This document shows positions 5,183-12,929 of a DNA stretch of 22,622 bases, one piece after another. Below the pieces are notes generated by a model. It searched no databases and was not told where the DNA came from. It saw only the letters and a program-made list of their open reading frames with translations. Source of the DNA: Bacteroidota bacterium (GTDB lineage: Bacteria > Bacteroidota > Bacteroidia > Sphingobacteriales > Sphingobacteriaceae). A program made the translations under genes and the position numbers. The stretch lies in assembly GCA_025355225.1 (NCBI GenBank), contig JANYAB010000003.1, positions 1 to 22,622 on the forward strand, written 5' to 3'. Position 1 is the first letter of the stretch, and the number at the start of each line of letters is the position of its first letter.

Positions 5183-5484
5183 CCATCGAAATCTTACCAG
5201 TTGCTAAGAAAGATCTTCAGGAAATTGTTGATTTTATAGCGAAAGGTTCTGCGAGATATGCTAAACTGGAAAAGCAGATAATTATAGAAGCAATAAATAA
5301 ACTGTACTATTTCCCCAATATAGGTACTCAATTTGATTACAGATCTATTGATGCAAGAAAAATGGTTTTCAGAAATTATTTAATAATATACCGGTTTAAA
5401 ACCGAAAATTTGATAGAAATCCTCACCATCCATCACCACGCACGTCTTATCTCCAATAACCCCGCCTTTAGGGACGAAGAATAA
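5161..5484 (+). CDS. ParE/RelE-family toxin
   Basis: A 107-residue basic protein with the family pattern: a beta strand ending in PVAKKDLQEIVDFIA (the P-x-A-x-x-D-L-x-x-I helix), a second helix through residue 46 (KLEKQIIIEAINKL), a proline/glycine turn (FPNIGTQF), and the strand set ARKMVFRNYLIIYRF and LIEILTIHHHARL. The Y-L-I-x-Y-R and I-x-x-I-x-H-x-x-R motifs are those of ParE/RelE toxins. ParE poisons gyrase while RelE cuts ribosome-bound mRNA; this sequence looks more ParE-like, but the target cannot be settled by eye. The frame is intact and overlaps the preceding antitoxin. Confidence 0.85.
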   Translation: MAKGRSVTIEILPVAKKDLQEIVDFIAKGSARYAKLEKQIIIEAINKLYYFPNIGTQFDYRSIDARKMVFRNYLIIYRFKTENLIEILTIHHHARLISNNPAFRDEE

Positions 5485-5557
5485 TTTTATATCTTTTCGT
5501 TTATTATTTTTACAGCAAAATTTTTATCCTGTACCCGTAAAAAGCCAATAATCCCCC

Positions 5558-6019
5558 ATGATCATTATAAAAAACTACGCCGAATTTGAATCTCACCTGG
5601 GCCAGGAACTTGGCGTATCTGGTTGGCATACCATTACCCAGCAGCAGATCAACCAGTTTGCCGAGGCTACCATCGATCATCAGTGGATACATACCGATCC
5701 TGAAAGGGCTCAAAATGAAGGTCCCTTTAAGGCAACTATCGCTCATGGATATTTAACCGTTTCTCTGCTTCCTTATTTTTGGCACCAGATAGCCGACGTT
5801 CAAAACCTGAAGATGCAAATCAATTATAGCATTGAAAGTATCAAATTTGCACAACCCGTAATAGTTGATAGTCGTGTAAGGCTAAAGGCAAAGCTGGCAG
5901 CAATTGTAAATCTAAGAGGCATTACCAAAGCCACCATAGGCGTTGAAATGGAAATTGAGGGACAGAAAAAGCCTGCTTATACAGGCGAAGTTGTTTTCTT
6001 GTATCATTTCAATGCGTAA
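5558..6019 (+). CDS. MaoC-like hot-dog dehydratase / (R)-specific enoyl-CoA hydratase family protein
   Basis: A 153-residue single hot-dog-fold protein. The hydratase-2 motif is visible as FAEATIDHQWIHTDPERA, with the likely catalytic pair Asp40 and His45 followed by Asp47. It is followed by the substrate-tunnel segment GPFKATIAHGYLTVSLLPYF containing His63. MaoC-like proteins hydrate trans-2-enoyl-CoA thioesters; this one has the length and layout of single-domain NodN/MaoC-like proteins, whose real substrate is often unknown. No signal peptide, so cytosolic. It stands alone on the plus strand after the toxin gene (73 nt) and before the lipoprotein pair. No CoA-metabolism gene is adjacent. 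Confidence 0.88.
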   Translation: MIIIKNYAEFESHLGQELGVSGWHTITQQQINQFAEATIDHQWIHTDPERAQNEGPFKATIAHGYLTVSLLPYFWHQIADVQNLKMQINYSIESIKFAQPVIVDSRVRLKAKLAAIVNLRGITKATIGVEMEIEGQKKPAYTGEVVFLYHFNA

Positions 6020-6211
6020 CTACGTATGGTTAATATGTGAGCGGCCCGGTTAGTAAAAGTTTTAACGGTTTAAGGCTGAAATTTGGGTTTTTCTATTCTT
6101 TTTTTGTGTAATTCAATGGGCTGAATACCTCATTGAATTACAGCAACTTATTTCCATTAATTGGTTACCTTTATATTCCCATCAGAAACATATAAACCAA
6201 ATTATAGATAT

Positions 6212-6865
6212 ATGAAAAAGTATTTATTTATCATTTTAGCCGCTATAGCCTTTTGTTATGCCAGTTGCAAAAAAGATGCAGGCAACGGCGCGCCCTCCTC
6301 AGCTGATAGTTATATGCCGGTTACCGCGGGTTCTACATGGACCTATTTTGTTTATGAACAGGGGATTACCGATACCCTAACCGTTAAAATGAGCGGACTG
6401 CGCTCTACGCTCGATGGTAAAATATATTATAATGCTACCAATACATCTAAACCAACTGGAGTAAGCACCAGTTACTTTTATATTGGCAAACACTTATATG
6501 CAACACGCGACTTCAATTCTATAGCCAATGCACCATTGGAATTGCAGATATATAATGATACTGCAACAATTAACCATAGTTGGATCAGCAGCCCCACCGA
6601 CACCACCAGCAGGGTAAATGGTATCAAGGCAAGAGTTATGAGTACCATTCGGCAAACTGGTGAAGTAAAGGTTTTCCTTGGGAAAACCTTTACCAATGTA
6701 ATACATACTCAAGTTGATTTTCAATATAATTTCGGCTCGGGTTATGCAACTGTTTTTACCTATGATTACTACCTGGCCAAAGGCATTGGTATACTGGGAT
6801 ATAACTTAAGTTCGTTAGGGGGTACTGTTAAAACTGAAGGTATTTTAAGTTACACTGTAAAATAG
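6212..6865 (+). CDS. Predicted lipoprotein of unknown function, first of a tandem pair
   Basis: A 217-residue exported protein. ATG 6212 was chosen because it opens a typical signal sequence (MKKYLFIILAAIAFCYASC, Cys19 followed by KK); an upstream in-frame ATG would add 17 polar residues. Lipidation at Cys19 is likely, although the -3 residue is Tyr rather than Leu. After a Ser/Gly-rich linker comes YMPVTAGSTWTYFVYEQG, a start seen in many Bacteroidota envelope proteins with a beta-sandwich-like body. The C-terminal YYLAKGIGILGYNL resembles the same class. It shares its length and much of its sequence with the next gene. No enzymatic motif was recognised. Confidence 0.75.
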   Translation: MKKYLFIILAAIAFCYASCKKDAGNGAPSSADSYMPVTAGSTWTYFVYEQGITDTLTVKMSGLRSTLDGKIYYNATNTSKPTGVSTSYFYIGKHLYATRDFNSIANAPLELQIYNDTATINHSWISSPTDTTSRVNGIKARVMSTIRQTGEVKVFLGKTFTNVIHTQVDFQYNFGSGYATVFTYDYYLAKGIGILGYNLSSLGGTVKTEGILSYTVK

Positions 6866-6895
6866 GCGATAGCAGTTGAACTACGTTTTTCGGAA

Positions 6896-6936
6896 TTAGC
6901 AGATTTTTGTATGCCCAAATGCCACAATTCTGCTAA
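6896..6936. terminator. Hairpin after the first lipoprotein gene, possible weak terminator
   Basis: TTAGCAGA (6896-6903) and TCTGCTAA (6929-6936) are perfect inverted copies around a 25-nt loop that contains further short pairing (TTGT/ACAA). There is no T-tract afterwards, so it may stabilise or partly terminate the first lipoprotein transcript. Confidence 0.35.
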
Positions 6937-7010
6937 CTCTCAATCTTTGCAACCAGTTCAGAAAGGGATGTTTTTGTTATACCACTTAAATAACATTTAA
7001 GAAGAAAAAA

Positions 7011-7664
7011 ATGAGGTATTTGCTTATCATAATGGTAATAGCAACTTTTTGCTATACCAGTTGTAAAAAAGAGACAACACCAAACAATGGTGCGCCCCCG
7101 TCGGCAAATAGCTTCATGCCTGTAACGTCCGGGTCGGTATGGACCTATGGTATTTATACGAAATACAGCAGTGATACGGTGACGGTTAAAATGAATACCG
7201 CCAACGTGGTACTTAATGGCAAATCATATTACACCGCAAACGTTGCACCCAAGCATGGCGGAGCGTATGGTATTTACTTTTACGAAAATGATCATGTATT
7301 CGCTATTCGCAGCTTTAATAATTATGCAAATGCAGTATTAGAATTGCAGTTATACAATGACACTGCTACAATTAACAACAGTTGGGTCAGTTCCCCAACG
7401 GATGACGGAAAAATCGATAATAGTCCCGTAAGGGCGGTTACCACAATCACCCAAAAGGGGATAACCAAGGTTTTTTCAGGGAAAACGTATACCAATGTAG
7501 TACAGGTGCAGGTGGATATTCAATATGACCTTGGCGGCGGCTACCAGGATACTGATAGCTATGTGTATTACCTTTGCAAAGGCGTTGGGATTTTAGGATA
7601 CACCTCAACATTTCTTGGCGAATCAACTGAAGATGAGTCAATTATATCCTATGCAATAAAATAG
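7011..7664 (+). CDS. Predicted lipoprotein of unknown function, second of a tandem pair
   Basis: A 217-residue protein, the same length as the gene 145 nt upstream and alignable end to end; by eye roughly half the residues match. The signal sequence MRYLLIIMVIATFCYTSCKK places the lipid-bearing residue at Cys18. Shared blocks are FMPVTSGSVWTYGIY, LELQLYNDTATINNSW, a Lys-Val-Phe-x-Gly-Lys-Thr segment before TNVVQVQVDIQYDLGGGY, and CKGVGILGYTS near the end. The pair clearly arose by tandem duplication and diverged. Both are probably anchored in the outer membrane or its inner leaflet. No known domain is recognised. Confidence 0.75.
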   Translation: MRYLLIIMVIATFCYTSCKKETTPNNGAPPSANSFMPVTSGSVWTYGIYTKYSSDTVTVKMNTANVVLNGKSYYTANVAPKHGGAYGIYFYENDHVFAIRSFNNYANAVLELQLYNDTATINNSWVSSPTDDGKIDNSPVRAVTTITQKGITKVFSGKTYTNVVQVQVDIQYDLGGGYQDTDSYVYYLCKGVGILGYTSTFLGESTEDESIISYAIK

Positions 7665-7771
7665 AACAGTAGCACATAGACGCCTATCAAGAATTGCCGG
7701 AATTGATGTGTTACACCTATCTATCATTCTCCTGACCCGAAATCTTTACAATCGCTCCACAACCCCTTCTG

Positions 7772-7779
7772 TATTTTTG
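7772..7779 (+). promoter_or_regulatory. -7 promoter element of the flavin monooxygenase gene
   Basis: TATTTTTG matches TAnnTTTG exactly and lies 14 nt before the ATG at 7794, predicting a very short leader. The -33 region has only TTTACA near 7745-7750, a poor match. The box overlaps an upstream in-frame GTG, which argues against that GTG as start codon. Confidence 0.42.
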
Positions 7780-7793
7780 TGTTTTATAATAAT

Positions 7794-8831
7794 ATGAACA
7801 CAAATAAGATCCGCCTCAGCGTACTGGATCAATCCCCGGTTCGCAAAGGTGTTACCGCTGAGCAGGCCGTTAAGGAAACTGTTGAATTAGCTAAATATAC
7901 TGACCAATTAGGGTACACCCGTTTTTGGGTTTCCGAACACCACAATACTGGTAGCCTGGCCGGGTCCACGCCCGAAGTGCTGATGGCTCACCTTGCGGGA
8001 CAAACGAAAGATATCCGGATCGGATCCGGAGGTATAATGATGCCTAATCACAGTGCATTGAAAGTTGCCGAGAACTTCCGTATGCTGGAAGCATTATTTC
8101 CCGGCCGTATTGACCTCGGTATGGGCCGTGCGCCAGGTACCGACCGTTTAACAGCGTCGGTCCTTAATCCTTCGAATCAGTTTAGGGAACAGGATTTTAT
8201 TGAACAGCTTTATGATCTGCTGAACTATTTTCATGATAGGGGTGATCCCGGATCCCCGCAATCAAAGATCAGGGCAATACCGCAGGTACAAACAGTGCCG
8301 GCAATGTGGCTGTTGAGTTCCAGCGGCGAGAGCGGTTTGTTTGCCGCCCATTTTGGCATGGGACTTTCATTCGCGCATTTTATCAACCCAAACGGCGGTC
8401 CCCAGGCGGTAGCTGCTTATAAAGAACGTTTTAAACCCTCTGATGACCAGGCGGAACCCGCTGCAAGCGTGGCCATTTTTGTTTACTGTTCTGAAGATGA
8501 AGAAAAGATCAGGCGTCACCAGGCGTTGATGGATTTTCGTTTCAACCAATTTGAACAGGGAAAGGGAATTGTACCCGTTGGATATGATGATATAAAAAAC
8601 GTTACCTACACCATAAATGAACAGGGGCGGATAATGCATAACAGGAAACGGGTAATTGCCGGCAACCCTGAGCAAATGAAAACTAAATTAACCCAACTCG
8701 CTGATGATTATAAGGTTGATGAAATTATAGCGGTAACGATAACTGAAGATTTTGACGAAAGGCTAAATTCCTATAAACTATTAGCAGAACAATTCCAGTT
8801 AGCCAAATACATATCCCTACCGGAGTTATAA
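7794..8831 (+). CDS. LLM-class (luciferase-like) flavin-dependent monooxygenase
   Basis: A 345-residue TIM-barrel protein of the bacterial luciferase superfamily, which uses reduced FMN (or F420) and oxygen to oxidise organic substrates. Diagnostic segments: RLSVLDQSPVRKG at the start, GYTRFWVSEHHNT (residues 40-52), the flavin-pocket strand IRIGSGGIMMPNHSALKVAE, the signature FPGRIDLGMGRAPGTD (102-117), and WLLSSSGESGLFAAHFGMG. These fit the MsnO8/YhbW-type subgroup of LLM oxidoreductases, which are usually about 330-350 residues. No partner flavin reductase is nearby, so the substrate cannot be guessed. It appears monocistronic and cytosolic. Confidence 0.9.
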   Translation: MNTNKIRLSVLDQSPVRKGVTAEQAVKETVELAKYTDQLGYTRFWVSEHHNTGSLAGSTPEVLMAHLAGQTKDIRIGSGGIMMPNHSALKVAENFRMLEALFPGRIDLGMGRAPGTDRLTASVLNPSNQFREQDFIEQLYDLLNYFHDRGDPGSPQSKIRAIPQVQTVPAMWLLSSSGESGLFAAHFGMGLSFAHFINPNGGPQAVAAYKERFKPSDDQAEPAASVAIFVYCSEDEEKIRRHQALMDFRFNQFEQGKGIVPVGYDDIKNVTYTINEQGRIMHNRKRVIAGNPEQMKTKLTQLADDYKVDEIIAVTITEDFDERLNSYKLLAEQFQLAKYISLPEL

Positions 8832-9008
8832 TTACGCTGATTGAGCTATTTATGCTGCTTATTATTGTTGCCGCTATCGGATTTAAGTTTTAAAAGTATA
8901 ATTTTAACAGCCATAGTTAAACCTATAGCTTTAAAAGGACGACTGTGAAATTTTAATTTATTGATGCTGACAGCAATTATTCGGAACATTGGTTGGCTGC
9001 ACATTGCC

Positions 9009-9034
9009 AATCGGGGAAAGAACCGATTTTTTTT
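9009..9034 (+). terminator. Small hairpin plus T8 tract, terminator or attenuator
   Basis: AATCGG (9009-9014) pairs perfectly with CCGATT (9023-9028) across an 8-nt loop and runs into eight consecutive Ts. This is intrinsic-terminator architecture with a short stem. It ends 16 nt before the subtilase start codon, so it could end read-through from the monooxygenase or act in the leader of the protease gene. Confidence 0.45.
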
Positions 9035-9050
9035 ATAATAGTAAAGGCCG

Positions 9051-12000
9051 ATGAAACAACGCTACGCGATATTAATTACAGGTTTTTTTTTATTGATTTT
9101 CGCTGACAGTGCATTTTGTCAGCAGCCCCTTGTTTCGGCAGTTAATAAAAAAGAATTGGATAACTTGTCGATTCAATCAAATGCGCTATATCTTAAGAGC
9201 CGGCAACAGGCCTTATCACTTGCACAAGTTCACGGCTGGCTGATCAGCAGAAAAACAAAAAATGGGGGGATTGTCTCCTTGCAGGGTGTGAATAAACTGG
9301 GATTCCCAATATATCTTATAACCGATAACAATATAATTTCTGCTATCACAACCGGTACCAATACAGTGCAGCCCGGTGGTTCCCTGGGATTGAATTTATC
9401 CGGATCGGGCACATTTTTAAATAACAAGTTAGCCATATGGGATGGTGGTTCTGTTTATAAACTACACCAGGAATTTGCGGGTAAAACCATTACATTAAGG
9501 GATACTTCCACGGTAATTGATCACGCTACACATGTGAGCGGTACCATGCTGGCAAAAGGAGTTTACGCACCGGCAAAGGGGATGGCTTTTAATGCAACTA
9601 CATTGCAATCATACGATTTTAATAACGACGTAGCTGAGATGAGTGCCGCAGCTTCAACTCTTTTGCTGTCAAACCATTCTTATGGCGATGAAGCAGGGTG
9701 GAACTTTAACGACCAGGCCAACAGGTGGGAATGGGATGGGCTCCCGGGCGATACGGTTGACTACACTTTTGGGTTTTACTCCGATCGCACACAGGCCTGG
9801 GATAAAATAGCGTTCAATGCCCCTTATTATTTAATAGTTGAGTCGGCAGGTAACAGCAGGGGGAGTACAGGGCCGGCAGTAGGCCAGGATTATTACGGTT
9901 ACCAAAGTGCCAGCAATCAAACCTTTGTTGATAAGGGGCCACGACCGGCCAATATCAGCAGTAATAACAGCTACGATTGTATCAGCACCACGGGTAATGC
10001 TAAAAATATTCTGACAATAGGTGCTATAAACCCTTTGCCATTTGGTCCCACCAATTCGCAGAGCGTGGCCATCACTTTTTTTAGCAGTTGGGGACCAACA
10101 GATGACGGCCGCGTTAAGCCCGATCTGGTTGGAAATGGGCTGAATGTTTTATCGACAGGCAGCGCCAGTCCGACAAGTTATATTACGTTTTCGGGCACAT
10201 CGCAGGCAGCACCCAATATTACAGGTTCATTGTATCTGCTGCAAGAGTATTTCGCGCAAAAGACTGCTGGTAATTTTATGCGCGCAGCAACACTTAAGGG
10301 GCTGGCCTGCCATACTGCGGTTGACGGAGGAAATGTTGGTCCCGATTATATTTATGGCTGGGGACTGCTGGATATGAAGCGCGCTGCCCAGGCAATTACA
10401 GATAATGGTATAAAAAGCTTGATAACGGAAAATGCCTTACAACAAGGGCAGAAACAAACCTTCAACGTTATAGCTTCCGGCAATGGCGCTTTGGCAGCCA
10501 CCATATCATGGACAGACCCGGAAGGTACCATAACTCCTGACGGCGTGATCAACGACCGTACACCTAAGCTGGTGAACGACCTTGATATCAGGATCACCGA
10601 TGGCACTAATACTTTTAAGCCATGGGTATTGGACCCCAATAATCCATCGGCAGCTGCCACAACCGGCGACAATATAAGGGATAATGTTGAACAGGTTTAT
10701 ATAGCCGGCGCAATTCCGGGCAGGGCCTATACTATAACTGTTTCGCACAAGGGAACGTTAAGGTCAGGCTCACAGGCCTATTCCCTAATTGCAACAGGGG
10801 TGGGAGGATCTGCTTATTGTACATCGGCCCCGCTATCTAATGCCGATTCGCGGATCAATAATGTAACATTGTCAAATTTGAACAATATGCCTCCTGCAGG
10901 CTGCACAACTTATTCAGACTATACCAATTTAACGGTACAATTAGAACAAAACAAAACCTACCCGCTAAGTTTGACATTAGGTACTTGCGGGGCCAATTTC
11001 GCTAAAGTAGCCAAAGTATTTATTGACTGGAATGGAAACGGCGTATTTGATTCCGGCGAACTGGTGGCTACAACAAATATTGTAAATGCGACAGGTACAT
11101 TCACCACCAATATTACCGTTCCCGCATCGGTGACGCCTGGTAATTTTAGCTTGATGCGTGTAGTACTGAGCGAAACTACTGACACGTCCACAGTAAAAGC
11201 ATGTGGCAATTATGCCAAGGGAGAAACACAGGACTACCGTGTTCAATTTTTACAAACAAGTATTGATGCAGGAGTAATTGCTGTTGTTAATCCTGCAGCG
11301 GGGGGCAGTTGCTCTGGTACTACACCTATTACTGTAACCATCAAGAACTTTGGGAGCGCTTCTGTTAGCAATATACCAATAAAAGTTACTATTACCGCCC
11401 CGGATCTAACGGTAACCACGTTTAACCAAACTTATATCGCTACGCTGTCACCTTCGGCCGAAGATAATTTTACATTTAATTCTACTTTTAATATTGCACC
11501 CGGTGCAACTTACATTATCACGGCTGCAAGCAATCTCACCGGTGATTTTGTTCCCGGTAATAACCAGGTAACAGACACGGTGGTAATCAGTAATCCACCC
11601 GTTACAAGTAACCTGACCGCCAACTATTGCAACAGCAGTAATTCGTATTTGTTGTCGGGTATTGGGGATGGAGAATTGCTATGGTATCAGAACAGTACTG
11701 ATACCATCCCATTTGCCTTTGGTTCGCCAACAATAACTACGCAGGCCCCGGTTAATAATACGTACTATGCAGGAATCAATGATTTTACAGGTACAATAGG
11801 CCCTGCCACAAAAAATATTTTTTCGGCTGGCGGGTACAATCAATTTACCCCATCCGTAAATATGTTTACCAGGATACCTATAGTTATTGAAAGCGCACGT
11901 TTATACATCGGGAATTCGGGGAAAATAACCTTTAATGTTTCTGATTCGGGCGGAGCAGTAGTGTCATCTACAACTATTAATGCCGTGGCCACCCGGACGA

Positions 12001-12785
12001 ACCCTGCGCCAGGTGCACAGAATGATGACCCGAATGACCAGGGCCAGGTATACAACCTTAATTTATTGTTGCCTTCGGCAGGTAGTTACAGTATAAGTGC
12101 TGTCTATGACAGTACCGCAACTATTTATCGTAACAATGGCGGGGTTACCGGTTATCCATTCAAAATAGGCAATGTTTTTAGCATTACCGGTAATACGGCA
12201 ACGTCCGCTACAGATACGGCCTTTTACAAGAATTACTATTATTTCTTTTATGATATTCATTTAGGAAGCCCGGGTTGTGCATCAGTTGTAAAGCAGCCCG
12301 TAACTGTCACTAAACCTGCCATTACGCAAAACGGTAATATTTTGAGTTCCAATTTTGCTACGGGTAATCAATGGTATTACAATGGCAATGCCATTAGCGG
12401 GGCAACGAATCAAACTTATTCTCCAACCCAAAGCGGCAACTACCGCGTTGACGTTACTTTGAGCAACGGCTGTATTGCCCAGTCTGATAATTTCGTTTAC
12501 GTGATACTTGCTGTTAATCCAGGCGCTAATGACATTGGGCTGGTAGTATTCCCAGTGCCCGCCGACAACCAGGTAAATGTTGTTTTCGCGGCAAAAACCG
12601 CTGCCAGCTTAAACATTTCACTGATCAACAGCGCAGGAGAAACAGATTACTCAAACAGCCAGGTACTGCCGGCAGGGAATTTTAGCACTGTGATCGATGT
12701 TGGCCATATAGCGCCCGGTACTTATGTTTTAAAAATAGTATTGGGGCAAAAGATATATGCACGTAAAATAATTATTGACAGATAG
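9051..12785 (+). CDS. Secreted subtilisin-like serine protease (S8) with GEVED domain and T9SS C-terminal sorting domain
   Basis: A 1244-residue multidomain exoprotease. A Sec signal peptide (residues 1-23, ending SAFCQQ) is followed by a propeptide-like stretch to about 110. The peptidase S8 core runs from about 120 to 450: Asp131 in AIWDGG, His158 in DHATHVSG, oxyanion Asn268 in VESAGNS and Ser384 in FSGTSQAAP. A beta-sandwich (about 455-585) with LVNDLDIRITD follows. A GEVED domain spans about 588-735 (YCTSAPLSNA..., VFIDWNGNGVFDSGE, GETQDYRV). Next is a CARDB-like segment from 738, then Ig-like repeats. The last ~80 residues (VVFPVPADNQVNV to GTYVLKIVLGQKIYARKIII) are a type-A T9SS sorting domain, so it is probably surface-attached or released through the type IX system. 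All catalytic residues are present. Confidence 0.93.
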   Translation: MKQRYAILITGFFLLIFADSAFCQQPLVSAVNKKELDNLSIQSNALYLKSRQQALSLAQVHGWLISRKTKNGGIVSLQGVNKLGFPIYLITDNNIISAITTGTNTVQPGGSLGLNLSGSGTFLNNKLAIWDGGSVYKLHQEFAGKTITLRDTSTVIDHATHVSGTMLAKGVYAPAKGMAFNATTLQSYDFNNDVAEMSAAASTLLLSNHSYGDEAGWNFNDQANRWEWDGLPGDTVDYTFGFYSDRTQAWDKIAFNAPYYLIVESAGNSRGSTGPAVGQDYYGYQSASNQTFVDKGPRPANISSNNSYDCISTTGNAKNILTIGAINPLPFGPTNSQSVAITFFSSWGPTDDGRVKPDLVGNGLNVLSTGSASPTSYITFSGTSQAAPNITGSLYLLQEYFAQKTAGNFMRAATLKGLACHTAVDGGNVGPDYIYGWGLLDMKRAAQAITDNGIKSLITENALQQGQKQTFNVIASGNGALAATISWTDPEGTITPDGVINDRTPKLVNDLDIRITDGTNTFKPWVLDPNNPSAAATTGDNIRDNVEQVYIAGAIPGRAYTITVSHKGTLRSGSQAYSLIATGVGGSAYCTSAPLSNADSRINNVTLSNLNNMPPAGCTTYSDYTNLTVQLEQNKTYPLSLTLGTCGANFAKVAKVFIDWNGNGVFDSGELVATTNIVNATGTFTTNITVPASVTPGNFSLMRVVLSETTDTSTVKACGNYAKGETQDYRVQFLQTSIDAGVIAVVNPAAGGSCSGTTPITVTIKNFGSASVSNIPIKVTITAPDLTVTTFNQTYIATLSPSAEDNFTFNSTFNIAPGATYIITAASNLTGDFVPGNNQVTDTVVISNPPVTSNLTANYCNSSNSYLLSGIGDGELLWYQNSTDTIPFAFGSPTITTQAPVNNTYYAGINDFTGTIGPATKNIFSAGGYNQFTPSVNMFTRIPIVIESARLYIGNSGKITFNVSDSGGAVVSSTTINAVATRTNPAPGAQNDDPNDQGQVYNLNLLLPSAGSYSISAVYDSTATIYRNNGGVTGYPFKIGNVFSITGNTATSATDTAFYKNYYYFFYDIHLGSPGCASVVKQPVTVTKPAITQNGNILSSNFATGNQWYYNGNAISGATNQTYSPTQSGNYRVDVTLSNGCIAQSDNFVYVILAVNPGANDIGLVVFPVPADNQVNVVFAAKTAASLNISLINSAGETDYSNSQVLPAGNFSTVIDVGHIAPGTYVLKIVLGQKIYARKIIIDR

Positions 12786-12810
12786 TTTTTAAGTTGATAG
12801 TTTTTAAGTC
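12781..12810. repeat. Two-copy 15-nt direct repeat over the subtilase stop codon
   Basis: GATAGTTTTTAAGTT (12781-12795) is repeated as GATAGTTTTTAAGTC (12796-12810), one mismatch in 15. The first copy contains the subtilase TAG stop (12783-12785), and the second leads directly into the heptad array. Confidence 0.6.
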
Positions 12811-12929
12811 AATAGTCGATAGTCGATGGTCCATAGTCTTTAGCTGATGCTGAACTTAGGACTTTCAAGTTTAGCATGTGCGTTCCCTAAGACTATGGAC
12901 CATGGACTATGAACTACGGACTATCGACC
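12809..12929. repeat. Inverted pair of heptanucleotide tandem arrays around an 11-bp hairpin
   Basis: The left array (12809-12838) is four period-7 units: TCAATAG, TCGATAG, TCGATGG and TCCATAG, plus TC. The right array (12891-12929) is the inverse type: GACTATG, GACCATG, GACTATG, AACTACG and GACTATC, plus GACC. In between, ATGCTGAACTT (12847-12857) pairs with AAGTTTAGCAT (12867-12877; one G-T) over a 9-nt loop. The array lies between two convergent genes and reaches the first base of the barrel gene's stop codon. It may serve as a bidirectional terminator; similar GTCSATA-type tracts are, in my recollection, common in Bacteroidota intergenic DNA. Confidence 0.7.

Noticed and set aside
7779..7793. 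Upstream in-frame GTG as start of the flavin monooxygenase.
   Set aside because: The GTG is part of the TATTTTTG -7 promoter box, so it would not be transcribed; ATG 7794 fits the family N-terminus.
10352..11246. Several 75-105-codon frames on the minus strand and in another plus frame within the subtilase gene.
   Set aside because: They lie entirely inside a well-supported 1244-codon gene, lack motifs, and arise from its codon usage.
12809..12929. Possible CRISPR-like array.
   Set aside because: The units are only 7 nt, contiguous and without spacers, and the second array is inverted; no cas gene is present.
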